This document shows positions 33,363-44,300 of a stretch of DNA of 64,000 nt, one piece after another. Under the pieces are notes generated by a model. That model had not been told where the DNA came from and searched no databases. It was given only the letters and a program-made list of their open reading frames with translations. A program made the position numbers and the translations under genes. Numbering within the stretch: the stretch's first letter is position 1; each line of letters begins with the position of its first letter. This stretch comes from an uncultured Glaciecola sp. (lineage in GTDB: Bacteria; Pseudomonadota; Gammaproteobacteria; Enterobacterales; Alteromonadaceae): positions 1 to 64,000 of the forward strand of contig CANMCE010000012.1 in the NCBI GenBank assembly GCA_947496235.1, written 5' to 3'.

Positions 33363-34824
33363 CTTGCACAGCCTTATGCCAGTTACCAATAAGTTTGTCC
33401 CTTAGTTCAGACGTAATACTCGGTGTGAATTCACTTTCTAGGGCCTTATGCGCAAGAACATCATCTAAATTTTTATACAATCCAAATTGCAGACCAGCCA
33501 AATAGGCTGCGCCCAAAGCGGTAGATTCCATCATTGCCGGGCGGTATATAGTCTTATTTAATATATCGGATAAAAATTGACACATCCAATCGTTTGCAAC
33601 CATGCCACCATCGACCCAAACATTTTGTAACTTAGCGCCATCTAATTGCATGGCATCTAATAAATCATTAGTTTGATAGCAAACGGCTTCCAAAGCCGCT
33701 CTGGCGAAATGTGCAGGTGTGGTGTCTCGAGTCATACCAAACATAGACGCACGCGCCTGAGGATTCCAATGAGGGGCACCTAAACCTACGAAACCTGGCA
33801 CCATATAAACACCATGGTCATAATCTAAAGATTCAGCGAGATGTTTGGTTTGTTGCGCGTTTTCCAGCATGCCTAGACTATCTCTGAGCCATTGTACATT
33901 TGCGCCAGCGGTAAAAATTGCGCCTTCTAATGCATAAACCGGTTTGTTATTAATCTGGTAACCTATAGTGGTCAACAAATTATGTTGTGAGAGCAATGGA
34001 GTTTCGCCGGTGTTTAATAAGGCAAAACAACCTGTTCCATAGGTACTTTTAAAGTCACCTGGATGAAAGCAGCATTGTCCAAACAAAGCTGCTTGTTGGT
34101 CACCTGCAACACCAGTGATAGGTAATTCGGTACCTAGTACGTTTGCATCTGTGATACCAAAATCGTCGGCACTGTTACAGACTTGAGGTAATATAGATTT
34201 GGGGATATCAAACAAGGTCAATAAATCATCATCCCATTTATTTTCAAAAATGTTGTATAAACTTGTGCGAGATGCGTTTGTGGCGTCTGTTTTATGAGAT
34301 TTTCCAGACGTGAGTCGCCAAATCAGAAAAGTATCAATGGTGCCAAATGCAAGTTCATCATTATCTGCTTGCGGTTTAGCGCCATCTACATTTTTAAGTA
34401 TCCAATCTATTTTGGTGGCTGAAAAGTAGGGGTCTAATAACAGACCCGTTTTATTTCTGATGGTTTCTAAGTGACTACTTAAACCTTTGCAATCGACAGA
34501 TGTTCTGCGATCCTGCCAAACTATGGCATTATAGATAGGTTTACCTGTCTTTTTATGCCATACCAAAGTGGTTTCTCTTTGATTGGTAATACCAATACAT
34601 TGAATTTTGATATTTTGATGCTTGGCATATTCTACTGCCTGTTTAGAAGTCGTTAAGGTTGTCTGCCAAATCTCTTCTGGGTCATGCTCTACCCAAGCGT
34701 TCTTAGGATAATATTGGGTAAACTCTTGTTGAAATGTAGCTAGTCTTTCGCCATTTAAACCAAACAAAATTGCCCGACTGGATGTAGTGCCTTGATCAAT
34801 GGCTAAGATTGCTTTTTCAATCAT
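33337..34824 (-). CDS. glpK: Glycerol kinase
   Basis: 495 residues, full length for the FGGY family. A-I-D-Q-G-T-T-S-S-R-A-I at the N-terminus binds phosphate; G-I-T-N-Q-R-E-T-T and the sugar-kinase signature in the C-terminal domain (V-D-G-G-M-V-A-N-D-W) are present. It phosphorylates glycerol to glycerol-3-phosphate with ATP. No glpF or glpD is adjacent. The gene stands alone between btuC and a polysaccharide cluster. Confidence 0.97.
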   Translation of the reverse strand: MIEKAILAIDQGTTSSRAILFGLNGERLATFQQEFTQYYPKNAWVEHDPEEIWQTTLTTSKQAVEYAKHQNIKIQCIGITNQRETTLVWHKKTGKPIYNAIVWQDRRTSVDCKGLSSHLETIRNKTGLLLDPYFSATKIDWILKNVDGAKPQADNDELAFGTIDTFLIWRLTSGKSHKTDATNASRTSLYNIFENKWDDDLLTLFDIPKSILPQVCNSADDFGITDANVLGTELPITGVAGDQQAALFGQCCFHPGDFKSTYGTGCFALLNTGETPLLSQHNLLTTIGYQINNKPVYALEGAIFTAGANVQWLRDSLGMLENAQQTKHLAESLDYDHGVYMVPGFVGLGAPHWNPQARASMFGMTRDTTPAHFARAALEAVCYQTNDLLDAMQLDGAKLQNVWVDGGMVANDWMCQFLSDILNKTIYRPAMMESTALGAAYLAGLQFGLYKNLDDVLAHKALESEFTPSITSELRDKLIGNWHKAVQATLDFAKE

Positions 34825-34970
34825 TGAACTTCCTAAACGCCAATTGAGACCTTAATGTCTCTATAAACCTAATTAACATTTTGTTTACTTTATACAGATT
34901 AACCTCTAGGGCAAGTGTTAATTGTTGTAAGGAATGTATTCGTGGAGGTCGTCTTACCGTAGATAACTTG

Positions 34971-36458
34971 CTAATTGTCCGGTGACAAGGGTGCTTTATT
35001 GCGCTTAGTTATTTTGATGAAGGTTTTCTGTAGAAGTTGGAAAATATATTCCGCGCTCTTATCTTTAGACGAGAATAAATAGAGATAAGCTAGAATGCAG
35101 GTCACATAAATGATCATCGACATTGTTGAATGAATCAGAAAATATAGGATTTTGCCGTCTGGCTGAATCAAATTTGAGAGCCATCCAGCTAACAACATGA
35201 AACCAGATATTAAAAATAGCCGATAGAAAAAGCTCAGTAAAACCGCAAAAGAAAGATATTTTATTGTGATAAAAATAAAGAATAAACAAATACTAAGAAT
35301 ATCTAATCCAACCTTATATAGCGCCAGTTCAAAAATGTCTTCAAAGTCTACGCTAATTAGTACATAGAGCTGAACAATGGTTGAAACCAAGGTGTAGATA
35401 AAAATAATCGATGTTTTGCTATGTAAAATGACAATATCGCAGGACAAATTAAACAAACCCAGCAAGCAAGACGACAAAGTAAAGAATGCAAGAAGTTGCG
35501 CGTATTGCGTCCACTTTTCGCCAAGAATTAAATGTACTAAAAATTCGTAGTGCGAAAATACTAGGAATACAATAGGTATACTCACTAACAATAATATGAA
35601 TATTACGGTAGTTAATTGGCGTTTAAAATAATCTGGAATGTCCTTAAACTGTGACGCTTGAGCCAGCAAGGTACCAAAAGCAGGTCGAATGAAGGTATCG
35701 AACGGAATAAACCCGTAATATCGCATGCTGTTATAAGCACCCATCACAGACTTATCAAAGGAGGTACTAACATAAATGCTATCAAACTGATCTCTAACAA
35801 AATTTATCAATGACCGAGGAATCACCCATTTTGAAAAATTCCATTGTTCGGATAAGTTTTTTAATGAGAACTTAGGTATACAGGGCGCTATCTTATAACT
35901 GATAAAGAAGAAGGTGACGGCGGAGGTAAGCTGACCCATCACAAGTGCCCAATAAGTTTCGTAAATCACTGCTACCGCGACTGTAATACCAACGGTGAGT
36001 AAGCGAGAGAAAAAAGTCAAAAATGTGATTTCTTTTAAATCTTGGTTTTTGTATTTGTACTCAATATCAGGGCTGGTAAGCGTGCTAATAAAGATGATAG
36101 AGGCAAATACTAAAATTATTTCACCTATCCGTGGGTCATTGTAATAGTCAGAAATAAAGCTACTTGAGATTATTAAAACGGTAGCGACCAAGTTTTTTAG
36201 AATAAAACTAAGTGTCCAAGCGGTACTGACATGATCTGAGTCCATATCTTTTAAACTCATCAAATAGTGACGGCTGCCTGAATCCGTAATTGCGTTTGAA
36301 AAGTTCAAAAAAATCAGCGCTACAGCAACAACACCAAAATCTTCTGGTGTTAACACTCGAGCAAGCACCATCAAGCTAAAAATTCCAACGAATTTTTTGG
36401 TTATTTGCGTGAATAATTCGAATAGGCTAGCGATTATGCCTTGTTTAATGGAAAGCAA
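34971..36458 (-). CDS. Polysaccharide flippase (Wzx/MATE-like)
   Basis: 495 residues, about 12-14 transmembrane helices, with the RfbX/polysaccharide-synthesis layout: S-L-F-E-L-F-T-Q-I-T-K-K-F-V-G near the N-terminus, L-T-P-E-D-F-G-V-V-A-V-A after the first helix, and D-S-G-S-R-H-Y. It should move lipid-linked oligosaccharide repeats across the inner membrane. It is the last of three minus-strand genes with two glycosyltransferases, so they probably act together in making an exopolysaccharide, capsule or O-antigen. Confidence 0.85.
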   Translation of the reverse strand: MLSIKQGIIASLFELFTQITKKFVGIFSLMVLARVLTPEDFGVVAVALIFLNFSNAITDSGSRHYLMSLKDMDSDHVSTAWTLSFILKNLVATVLIISSSFISDYYNDPRIGEIILVFASIIFISTLTSPDIEYKYKNQDLKEITFLTFFSRLLTVGITVAVAVIYETYWALVMGQLTSAVTFFFISYKIAPCIPKFSLKNLSEQWNFSKWVIPRSLINFVRDQFDSIYVSTSFDKSVMGAYNSMRYYGFIPFDTFIRPAFGTLLAQASQFKDIPDYFKRQLTTVIFILLLVSIPIVFLVFSHYEFLVHLILGEKWTQYAQLLAFFTLSSCLLGLFNLSCDIVILHSKTSIIFIYTLVSTIVQLYVLISVDFEDIFELALYKVGLDILSICLFFIFITIKYLSFAVLLSFFYRLFLISGFMLLAGWLSNLIQPDGKILYFLIHSTMSMIIYVTCILAYLYLFSSKDKSAEYIFQLLQKTFIKITKRNKAPLSPDN

Positions 36459-36521
36459 AAGTCATCTCACTGTAGACAATGTGTATCGTTATGGTCGTAA
36501 TTTCTGTTACCCGAATAAACA

Positions 36522-37457
36522 TTATTTGGACATTCTCCAAATGAGTAACGCCAACAATCTACGAATACCGCCTCTGGCGTACCAGTTAATTATTCCCGCA
36601 GAAAACCCCCAAATTTTGTACTTTTCCAATCCCTTAACCTTGAGAAAATGTTCCGCAATAGGATATGTTGATTTAGGATTGTTTGATAAGGCTTGCTCTT
36701 GTTGGTGATCAAAAATTTCAATAGGATAAAACCCACAGCCAGCAATTTTTTCTATAATTCGAGTTTTCCACTTGGTATTTTTTCTAAGGTAAGATTTAGG
36801 GAAAGGCAACCACATCATAAAAGGTTTTCTATACTGCACTAGCTTGGTCTTATTTGCTTGCGCTATTTCATTGTTGAGGTTTTCGCCAATAGCAAAAGTG
36901 TTGTGGTGTTTTTCAAATGCAGCAATGTTGAATACACCAACATCGGAGAAATACCATTTGCCTTCAGGTGCTCCTTTCCAACTATAACATTCTAATGATT
37001 CATGTAGCACCATGCCTTGTTCATAGGCATGGAAACTTTCAGCTTTCATAAAGCAACTTTGTATTTGAATAATATGCTCGTCAGAATGAAAAATATTTTG
37101 CATATTTAACAAATCATCTTGTTGGATGCTCCTGACAAATTGCATGTCGTCTTGGATAAATATACAAAATGACTTATCGTTATTTTTAGCAATTTTTAGC
37201 GCAAAATTCATGTTAGAGTACAGTCCACCTAAGCGCTTTTCTTTGCCACCTTGGCGCTGGGGGTGCACCAATTCAAAGCCAAATTTTTCTGGGATGGACG
37301 CTAAGATGGTTTTTGTTGATTCATCATCTGAATTATCATCAATGATGGTAACATCGATACCGTCAGCACAATGCTTTAAAGATTCCAGACAGTTTTGTAA
37401 GAAAATGCCTCGATTGTAAGAAAATACAAAAATATGCCATTGTTCATTCATTGCCAT
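36522..37457 (-). CDS. Glycosyltransferase family 2-like protein
   Basis: 311 residues. An N-terminal GT-A fold has S-Y-N-R-G-I-F-L at the start, T-I-I-D-D-N-S-D-D-E for nucleotide binding, and F-I-Q-D-D-M-Q-F as the DxD-type metal site. The C-terminal half (about 160-311) is not recognised and ends in a basic stretch that may touch the membrane. It is expected to add a sugar to a polysaccharide intermediate. Sugar and acceptor cannot be read. It starts 39 bases from the next glycosyltransferase gene. Confidence 0.82.
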   Translation of the reverse strand: MAMNEQWHIFVFSYNRGIFLQNCLESLKHCADGIDVTIIDDNSDDESTKTILASIPEKFGFELVHPQRQGGKEKRLGGLYSNMNFALKIAKNNDKSFCIFIQDDMQFVRSIQQDDLLNMQNIFHSDEHIIQIQSCFMKAESFHAYEQGMVLHESLECYSWKGAPEGKWYFSDVGVFNIAAFEKHHNTFAIGENLNNEIAQANKTKLVQYRKPFMMWLPFPKSYLRKNTKWKTRIIEKIAGCGFYPIEIFDHQQEQALSNNPKSTYPIAEHFLKVKGLEKYKIWGFSAGIINWYARGGIRRLLALLIWRMSK

Positions 37458-37496
37458 CTAATAACCTTTACAGATTCACTTATTGATAATCATTCA

Positions 37497-38570
37497 TTAA
37501 TGTTTACTTTTCTTGTTAAACATTTCAGACAGCTTAAGTTTTACGTAATCAAGAACAGGTATGTGCCGGATTTTTAATGAAGGAAATAGAAGTACAATTA
37601 ACCTGTCTTTGGAACTCTTTTTTAACCAACTAAAAAATGAAAAGTGACTAAGACCTGTTCCAGCGAGCACTCGTCCTAACTCAGAGTTTGAGATATTTAA
37701 GTCATTCACAATAGTTTTTACCATTTCGGCCCTTTCTAACACCAGCTCACGCGCGACTTCTAGGTCTTCTTGAATTTCTAGTCGTTTACAAAAATCGTCG
37801 AAACTTTCCTTGTGTAACTCAAAACAGGCCTGATACTCCTGAGGCAAAGCATCATTGGCTTTGGACGTCCAGCCTCTGCGATTAAACTTAAATCCATTAG
37901 ATAGATTTTTTTCATCTGGGTTGGATCTTAGCAAAAGGGCTAAATACTCTTTTTGTGATCGCAATACTCGGTGTGCAACAAGTGCATGTGGATTCAATTT
38001 GGGGGGAGCGTCATCTACCCAGGCTTCGTGATTGGTCTCGATAACAATGTTCTCGCATCCCGTTTTCACTAGATACTTGTTAAAGTAATCATATTCTCCG
38101 CAAAGATTTTCAGTGAAGGTACTAAACTCTTTTTCATCTCCCGTCAGTGAAAACCATTGAAATGAGGACACATTTGCGTTTGATAAACTTTGATAAAAGT
38201 CTTCAATTGGGGATTTAACGCAAAGGAACTCATCAATATCGAGATATAAAATATAATCAAACTTTTCGGGGTCAGTGGTTTGATAAATTCTTGCATAACT
38301 CTTTGACTGCAAAGCCGCTAGTTTTATGTGCCTAGCGCCTATATGCTGATTAAAGTAATCATTTTCAACTTTATCAATACCATCAACAACTTCATATTTA
38401 ACAGGAAGGGTTTTACCGAGCTTGTCGAGGACGGTTTGACTATTGTCAGTAGTGTTGTTGATATAAACTAAAATTTCATCAATGCCTAAACTTAGGTGAT
38501 GAAAAATCCATTCAGGCAAATATGCTGCTTCATTTTTGGCAATACCTGCGAGTAAAATTCTGGGTTTCAT
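37497..38570 (-). CDS. Glycosyltransferase (GT2/GT92-like, PF13704 type)
   Basis: 357 residues. It starts with G-I-A-K-N-E-A-A-Y-L-P-E-W-I-F-H-H-L, the signature of the 'glycosyl transferase family 2, type 4' group, and has L-Y-L-D-I-D-E-F-L as the D-x-D metal site. A His near N-P-H-A-L-V-A-H-R and a helical C-terminal part (about 220-357) follow. It is the first gene of the three-gene polysaccharide cluster. The donor sugar is unknown. Confidence 0.8.
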   Translation of the reverse strand: MKPRILLAGIAKNEAAYLPEWIFHHLSLGIDEILVYINNTTDNSQTVLDKLGKTLPVKYEVVDGIDKVENDYFNQHIGARHIKLAALQSKSYARIYQTTDPEKFDYILYLDIDEFLCVKSPIEDFYQSLSNANVSSFQWFSLTGDEKEFSTFTENLCGEYDYFNKYLVKTGCENIVIETNHEAWVDDAPPKLNPHALVAHRVLRSQKEYLALLLRSNPDEKNLSNGFKFNRRGWTSKANDALPQEYQACFELHKESFDDFCKRLEIQEDLEVARELVLERAEMVKTIVNDLNISNSELGRVLAGTGLSHFSFFSWLKKSSKDRLIVLLFPSLKIRHIPVLDYVKLKLSEMFNKKSKH

Positions 38571-38959
38571 ATTGGTATTGTTACTAAGGTAAAGGAATTA
38601 GTTTGACTTCCAGATTCAGAACTAGGGAATTGATTGAAGCAATTGAGCGTTATGACATTAGCATTTACACCCATATTTGTTTCCTTAAATTCCATGTACG
38701 TTTAACATTCCAAAATTAAAAAGTCGAGAAAAGCTGACCTTACTGGCAACCGTGAATACTTTACTTTTGCCTGCGAACTAGAAAGACTTATCGCATTCTT
38801 CAAGACGCTGGTAACCATTGGTTGTGATCTACCAACTTTGAAAAAGTCATCAGTAGAGTATATTCAATCATTTTATCGGTCAACTATAACGAATTCTTTA
38901 CCATAAGAGTTGACCTTTGATTAAATTAGTGTCGACTATCTACTGATGAATCTAGGTTT
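38571..38959. other. Intergenic region, no gene seen
   Basis: This 389-base stretch, between a glycosyltransferase and an S9 peptidase both on the minus strand, holds no supported gene. It must include the promoter of the polysaccharide cluster. A 7-bp inverted repeat (GGTCAAC at 38877-38883, GTTGACC at 38908-38914) lies about 45 bases after the peptidase stop codon and could be a weak terminator. Confidence 0.5.
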
Positions 38960-41065
38960 TTATTCTGTTTTAGGTGCGTACTTTTCAAACCAAGCAAGTA
39001 TGTTTTCAACTTTCGCAATCATGCGCGAAGGTTTACCCGCTATCCCATGAGATGATCCCGGTACTTTCACCAATACCGTGTCTACCTTTTGTAATTTAAG
39101 GGCTTGATAGAATTGCTCTGTTTCTGACATCGGAGTACGTTTGTCCTCTACGCCGGTGATTAGCATGGTAGGTGTAGTAACATTACCAACCAATGACAAA
39201 GGCGACCTTTTCCAATAGTGCTCAACCTGTTCCCAAGGTTTACCGGGGAATTGATTCGGAATTTGATATAAACCAGAATCCGCAGTTAATACTTTTGAAA
39301 GCCAGTTAATGACAGGTTTAGCCACAACGGCAGCCCTGAATCTGTTGGTCAGGCCAATGGCATATGCTGAAGCTATACCTCCTGCAGAACCACCGGTTAT
39401 GTACAATTGCTCTGGATCCACTAACCCTTGTTCAATTAACGCGTCGACGCCAGACATGTGGTCAGCAAAATCATATTCAGAGCTGTATTTACCTTGCAAC
39501 AAAAGGGCGAATCTTTCACCGTAACCTGTGCTACCACGGTGGTTATCGTAAAAAACGATATATCCCTCAGCCGCCATTCTTTGGAGTTCGGCTGTAAATA
39601 ATGGCCCATAAGCTAGACTAGGACCACCGTGGATTTCTAGAATAAGAGGGTATTTTTTACTGCTATCGTAATTTGGCGGCAAAATGTACCAGCCCTGAAT
39701 TTCTTCTCCATCGATTGATGATTGATAGATGATTTCTTTTACTTCTCCAAGAGTTTTATGACCGAATACATCTTCATTTAAGGCTGTTAATTGTTTTTCT
39801 TTTCTAGTGGTAACAAAAAGATCTGCTGGACGGTCGGTGCTGCCTTTGGTGTAAGCGACAACATCATCTACCGCGTGGTAACTACCAAATACATATGGAC
39901 GCCCTATGGTGGTGCCGCCAATACCTTTTGCAATATTACGGACTTTGCCTGAAAGGTTAACCATATCTACTTGTATCAAACCTCGAACGCTTTGTTGGAA
40001 ATACAGACTAGCGTTGTCCTTCCAATAAAAATCAGAGACAGTATTATCGATAGATTCGGTGAGGTTTTTGGCCTCTGTACCATCTGTATTCATTACATAC
40101 AGATAGTGGTTTCTATACATCAGATTTTTTTCATCGCGTTTAGCAAAGGCGATATATTTGCCATTCGGCGAAACAACAGGGGAGTGCTCACTGCCTGGCA
40201 TATTTGTTATTTGCTCAATATTGCCACTCATATCTACGCTATAAATATCAGATTCAACACTTTGATATTCCCAGTCATCAGCACGGTAAGCAGAGAAGTA
40301 GATACGTTGAGAATCTGCGGAAAAACTTAAACTTCCACCATGATTAAAATTACCTGAGGTTAATTGTCGAGCGGTTCCGCCCTCAGTTGGCACTATAAAG
40401 ATGTGGGTATAGGCAGGATCTAACACTCCACGACCGTCTCTTTGATATCTAGCCTTGGTGATGTATTCAAATTTTGGCGACCAGTTTGCTCCTTCAGGCT
40501 TTGCCGGCATTTTTATTTTTAATGGTTCTTCTTTGGCGTCAACACTCATGGTGAAAGCTATATATTTTCCATCTGGTGACCAAGTGATATTGCCGAGTGA
40601 AGATGTAACATTGGTAATTAGTGCCGTTTGGCCAGTATCCATCCAACGAATATAAAGCTGCGGTTTACCCTCTTCATTGGATAAATATGCTAGTCGTTTT
40701 CCATTAGGAGACCAACGAGGGGAGTAGTAGTTTTTCTTTGAGGATAACAAAGGTCTATGACTTGAACCGTCTGTCGCGGCTAACCAAATATTGGATTTTG
40801 TGCTATCAGACATAATGTCGTTGCTATTACGAACGTAGGCAACAAATTCACCGTCTGGGCAAACTTGAGGGTCTGTTACATATTCAAGTTGGAAAATATC
40901 TTCTGCAGTGAATAAATTTGTTTTTGAATCTTCGAGTTCAGCCGTTGTGTCTTGGGCAGACAAGCTAAAGCTAGTTAAGGCCAACAGCAAAGCTGAAGAA
41001 ATTAATTGCTTGGTTTTCGATTTGTACTTTCTATCGTTACTATGGACAAGCGGAAGTGTAAACAT
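38960..41065 (-). CDS. Exported S9-family prolyl oligopeptidase
   Basis: 701 residues. A signal peptide (about 20-37, ending near L-S-A-Q) is followed by a beta-propeller domain built from repeats such as P-R-W-S-P-N-G-K-R and I-T-W-S-P-D-G-K-Y (about 50-430). The C-terminal alpha/beta-hydrolase domain has Ser in G-G-S-A-G-G, Asp in G-V-E-D-K-R-T-P, and His in G-S-S-H-G. It cleaves peptides in the periplasm or outside. It is a single gene. The specificity (dipeptidyl or acylaminoacyl) cannot be judged. Confidence 0.9.
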   Translation of the reverse strand: MFTLPLVHSNDRKYKSKTKQLISSALLLALTSFSLSAQDTTAELEDSKTNLFTAEDIFQLEYVTDPQVCPDGEFVAYVRNSNDIMSDSTKSNIWLAATDGSSHRPLLSSKKNYYSPRWSPNGKRLAYLSNEEGKPQLYIRWMDTGQTALITNVTSSLGNITWSPDGKYIAFTMSVDAKEEPLKIKMPAKPEGANWSPKFEYITKARYQRDGRGVLDPAYTHIFIVPTEGGTARQLTSGNFNHGGSLSFSADSQRIYFSAYRADDWEYQSVESDIYSVDMSGNIEQITNMPGSEHSPVVSPNGKYIAFAKRDEKNLMYRNHYLYVMNTDGTEAKNLTESIDNTVSDFYWKDNASLYFQQSVRGLIQVDMVNLSGKVRNIAKGIGGTTIGRPYVFGSYHAVDDVVAYTKGSTDRPADLFVTTRKEKQLTALNEDVFGHKTLGEVKEIIYQSSIDGEEIQGWYILPPNYDSSKKYPLILEIHGGPSLAYGPLFTAELQRMAAEGYIVFYDNHRGSTGYGERFALLLQGKYSSEYDFADHMSGVDALIEQGLVDPEQLYITGGSAGGIASAYAIGLTNRFRAAVVAKPVINWLSKVLTADSGLYQIPNQFPGKPWEQVEHYWKRSPLSLVGNVTTPTMLITGVEDKRTPMSETEQFYQALKLQKVDTVLVKVPGSSHGIAGKPSRMIAKVENILAWFEKYAPKTE

Positions 41066-41132
41066 AAGTCCTCATTTTTATTATTTTTAAGATGCCTTCA
41101 TTATCATAAATCGATATGACGGCTAGGTGAAG

Positions 41133-41160
41133 GTTATTCATAAGATTAAATGAATAACCT
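41133..41160. terminator. Hairpin downstream of the hybrid kinase gene
   Basis: GGTTATTCAT (41133-41142) and ATGAATAACC (41151-41160) form a 10-bp perfect stem with an 8-base loop. It lies between two minus-strand genes, about 185 bases after the kinase stop. T-rich DNA does not follow directly, so the terminator role is tentative. Confidence 0.4.
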
Positions 41161-41173
41161 CAAGTAAAGGGTG

Positions 41174-41314
41174 TTATTGAATATTTTGCCACCATGAACT
41201 AAAACTGTTGGAAGAGGTTTTTAGTTCAATAACTTGACCTATTTGCGGTGTATATAGTGCAAATGTATTTTGCGCTGAGCTCAGTTCAGAAATTTCATAG
41301 AATGGTTCTTTTGC
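41174..41314 (-). other. Start-less open frame, possible gene remnant
   Basis: A 46-codon frame preceded by TAG and without an ATG, GTG or TTG start at its beginning. It reads like the C-terminus of a folded protein (P-F-Y-E-I-S-E-L-S-S, V-I-E-L-K, S-S-W-W-Q-N-I-Q). It lies just after the hybrid kinase gene. It may be a decayed gene tail. Two mutually exclusive hairpins overlap its end. Confidence 0.25.
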
Positions 41315-41344
41315 CTAATCCTCTGTTTAGTCGTGGTGATTTTG

Positions 41345-44300
41345 TTAATAGCTAACGGCGTTGATGTATTCTTTAAAAGTATCCAGCGTAATCTGTAATT
41401 GCTCTTCTACCATTTGGAAGTTTTCACTCAACCTGTCAAATTCTTCCGTTTCCGCGGATTGCTCTATTTGCTGAAGAATTGCTTGTAATCTTGCTGCCCC
41501 TACATCACCGCAAACACCTTTAAATGTGTGCGCGCTCAAGCGAATTTTTGCACGATCGTGATCAATTAATCCCTGCTGTAGATTATGCAATTTGTCTTTA
41601 GTTTCTTGGATAAATAATTTAATCAAGTCTTGTAATAATTGCTCTCTATTTCCCAAGCGTGTTAATGCTAATTTTTTATCCCAAATTAGCTGTTCATTTG
41701 TTATCTCAACAGCTTTACTTTTCGATTTTTGATTATTTAATTGCGCCAAAATAATGTCAAAAAGCAACTGAGCATCAATTGGTTTCGAGATAAATTCGGT
41801 CATGCCAGCCTGCTCACATTTTTCCCTAGAACCTTGCATTGCATTTGCGGTCATTGCAATTATAGGGACTGACAAATACTTTTCCCCTGCCATTCCTTTT
41901 CGGATTGCTGAGGATGTTTCATAGCCATCCATAACCGGCATATTACAATCCATTAGTATGATATCTATTTTACTGTCCTCTGATGCTAAATAATCAATTG
42001 CCTGCGAACCATTCTCTACCGTGACTACTTTTTTACTTAGAGGGTCTAACAGAAATTTAGTTACTTCGCAGTTTACTAAGTTATCGTCGACAACAAGTAT
42101 GCTGCATTCCTTATTTTTTAACTCGTCTTCCACTTTACTATTTTTATGGTTTTGGACTGAGCGACGCTCTACAGTTGCATTATTTGTGCTATTTTCTTTG
42201 CGACTATTTAGAGCGGCACTTAAAAAAGTGGACCTAAAAATAGGTGAAATGAGTAAGGTGGCATTTCGTGGTAAATCTTTATTAGAGACTGAAGAATTTG
42301 CTATCACAATCAGTTTTATTTGTTCTGTACTCGTTTGAAAATTGTGATTCCAATGATCACAAAATTCTTGGAATTGTTCATGAGAAGCTTCAACAATCAG
42401 GAGTTTTACTTTATCCACTGCTGAAAAGTCATGATTAGATTTTATATGAACTATGTCACCTGCATTGCTTTTTATTAATTTAGTCAATAATTTTAATAAC
42501 TCAGGTTGTTTTACCATCACGCCTGTAATTGTGTGTTGAAGCCTAAGTTGTTCATTTCTAGGTTTAGCACTCCAATCCTCAATAGGCACATAAAAGGTGA
42601 ATTTAGAGCCTTCGGATTCAATTGAAGCTACCGATATGTCGCCACCTAAAAGCTTGATGATATTTCTACAAATCGATAAACCTAATCCAGTCCCCCCATA
42701 GTTGGTAGCGATAGTTTGGTTTGCTTGACTAAACTCTGTGAACATCTTGTTCATGGATTGCGGTGATATACCAATGCCTGTATCTTGGACCTCGACACAA
42801 AAATTTGCCATATCATTCTGAATGTCGCTCCAAACCCTCACTTTAATAAAGCCTTCCTGGGTAAATTTGACCGCGTTGTTGAGTAAATTGTTAAGAATTT
42901 GCGTCAGTCTAAAGGGGTCGCTTGAAATGGTAAGCAAATCTAAATCGACTGTATCAAGGTAAACATTGAGTCCTTTTTGTTTTGCTAACACAGACATGGT
43001 ACCCACCACACTCTCAATTAATTGTTCAGGGTTAAAATCCTGAAAATTCAACTCCAACTTTCCTGCTTCAATTTTGGATAAATCTAAAACATCATTGACT
43101 AAATTCTTTAAAACTAAGGCGCTGTTTTCCGCCATGGTAACAAAGCGAGCTTGTTTATCATTCAATTGTTCTTTTTTTAATAATTCGGTAGCGCCTACTA
43201 TCCCATTCAGAGGGGTTCGCATCTCGTGACTGATGGTCGAGATAAACTTGGATTTTAAATTACTGACTTCTAACGCTTTATCTCGGGCTATTTTCAATTC
43301 TTTTGTTCTGTCCTCTACGGTTTTTTCTAGAATTTTATTTGTGTTTTCAATTTGTTTGGCGGATTCTTTTTCTAGTGTGATATCTCGAATCACAATTGCA
43401 AAAGCTGCGCTAGAATTAGAATTTGTGATATGAGTAATCTTGGTATTGAGCCAAAAACTTTTATGCTCATATTTGTATTTCCATTCATAACTGGTTGCTG
43501 GATGACTGGATTTTACGGCGTCAATTGCTTGTTCAAATTGGCTGTCACCTAATTCAGTAAAAAATGATAGGGCATTTTTTTTTGAATATTCAGACTCATG
43601 AACTAGAAAAAGTCTTTCGAATGCTCGATTTACAATGTTGATTTTTAAATCATTACTAAGTGTAATGACAGCGTCTTCCGCTACATCGATCGCCGATTGA
43701 GATTCTTCTGCAACTTCTAATAAATCGGTAAGTTTTTTATTGTTGCGATGCAAAAATGATATTGCAAATGCCCCAATAAGCGTTGTTATGACGACCGCTA
43801 ACATAGACTCAAATTTTCGAGAGTTAAGCTCTTCTTTATAAGTTTGGTCAGGTAGCATAATGTAGTTAATAATTTCGCCGCCTTTTTGGTTTTGCGCTAC
43901 TTTGACAGAACTTTCAATTCCCCAAAATTTCTTATTACCATCTTCAAAAATGGAAATATTATACGCTTGGGACCTTTGATAGACGGAAGATAACCTGTGG
44001 TTGGAAGATAAATCGCGGCTGTATTGAAGAGATTTATCCGGATGATTAATAAAATAACCATCAGCATCCGTCATAAACACTTTGTATTTATCTGCCACCA
44101 ATTGGCGAATACCTTTCAAAAGAGGTGAGATATCTACGTTTAATATGATTATCCCAAAAAATTCATTTTCGGATGAGTAGATCGGTTTAGCTATTCTGAG
44201 TGTCGGCGTGTAGGGAAGGGTGATTTGATCATATTCGGTATTTAGCGTTATCAAAGAAAGATACATTTGCCCTTTATGTAATTTAGATGCGGCTAAAAAG

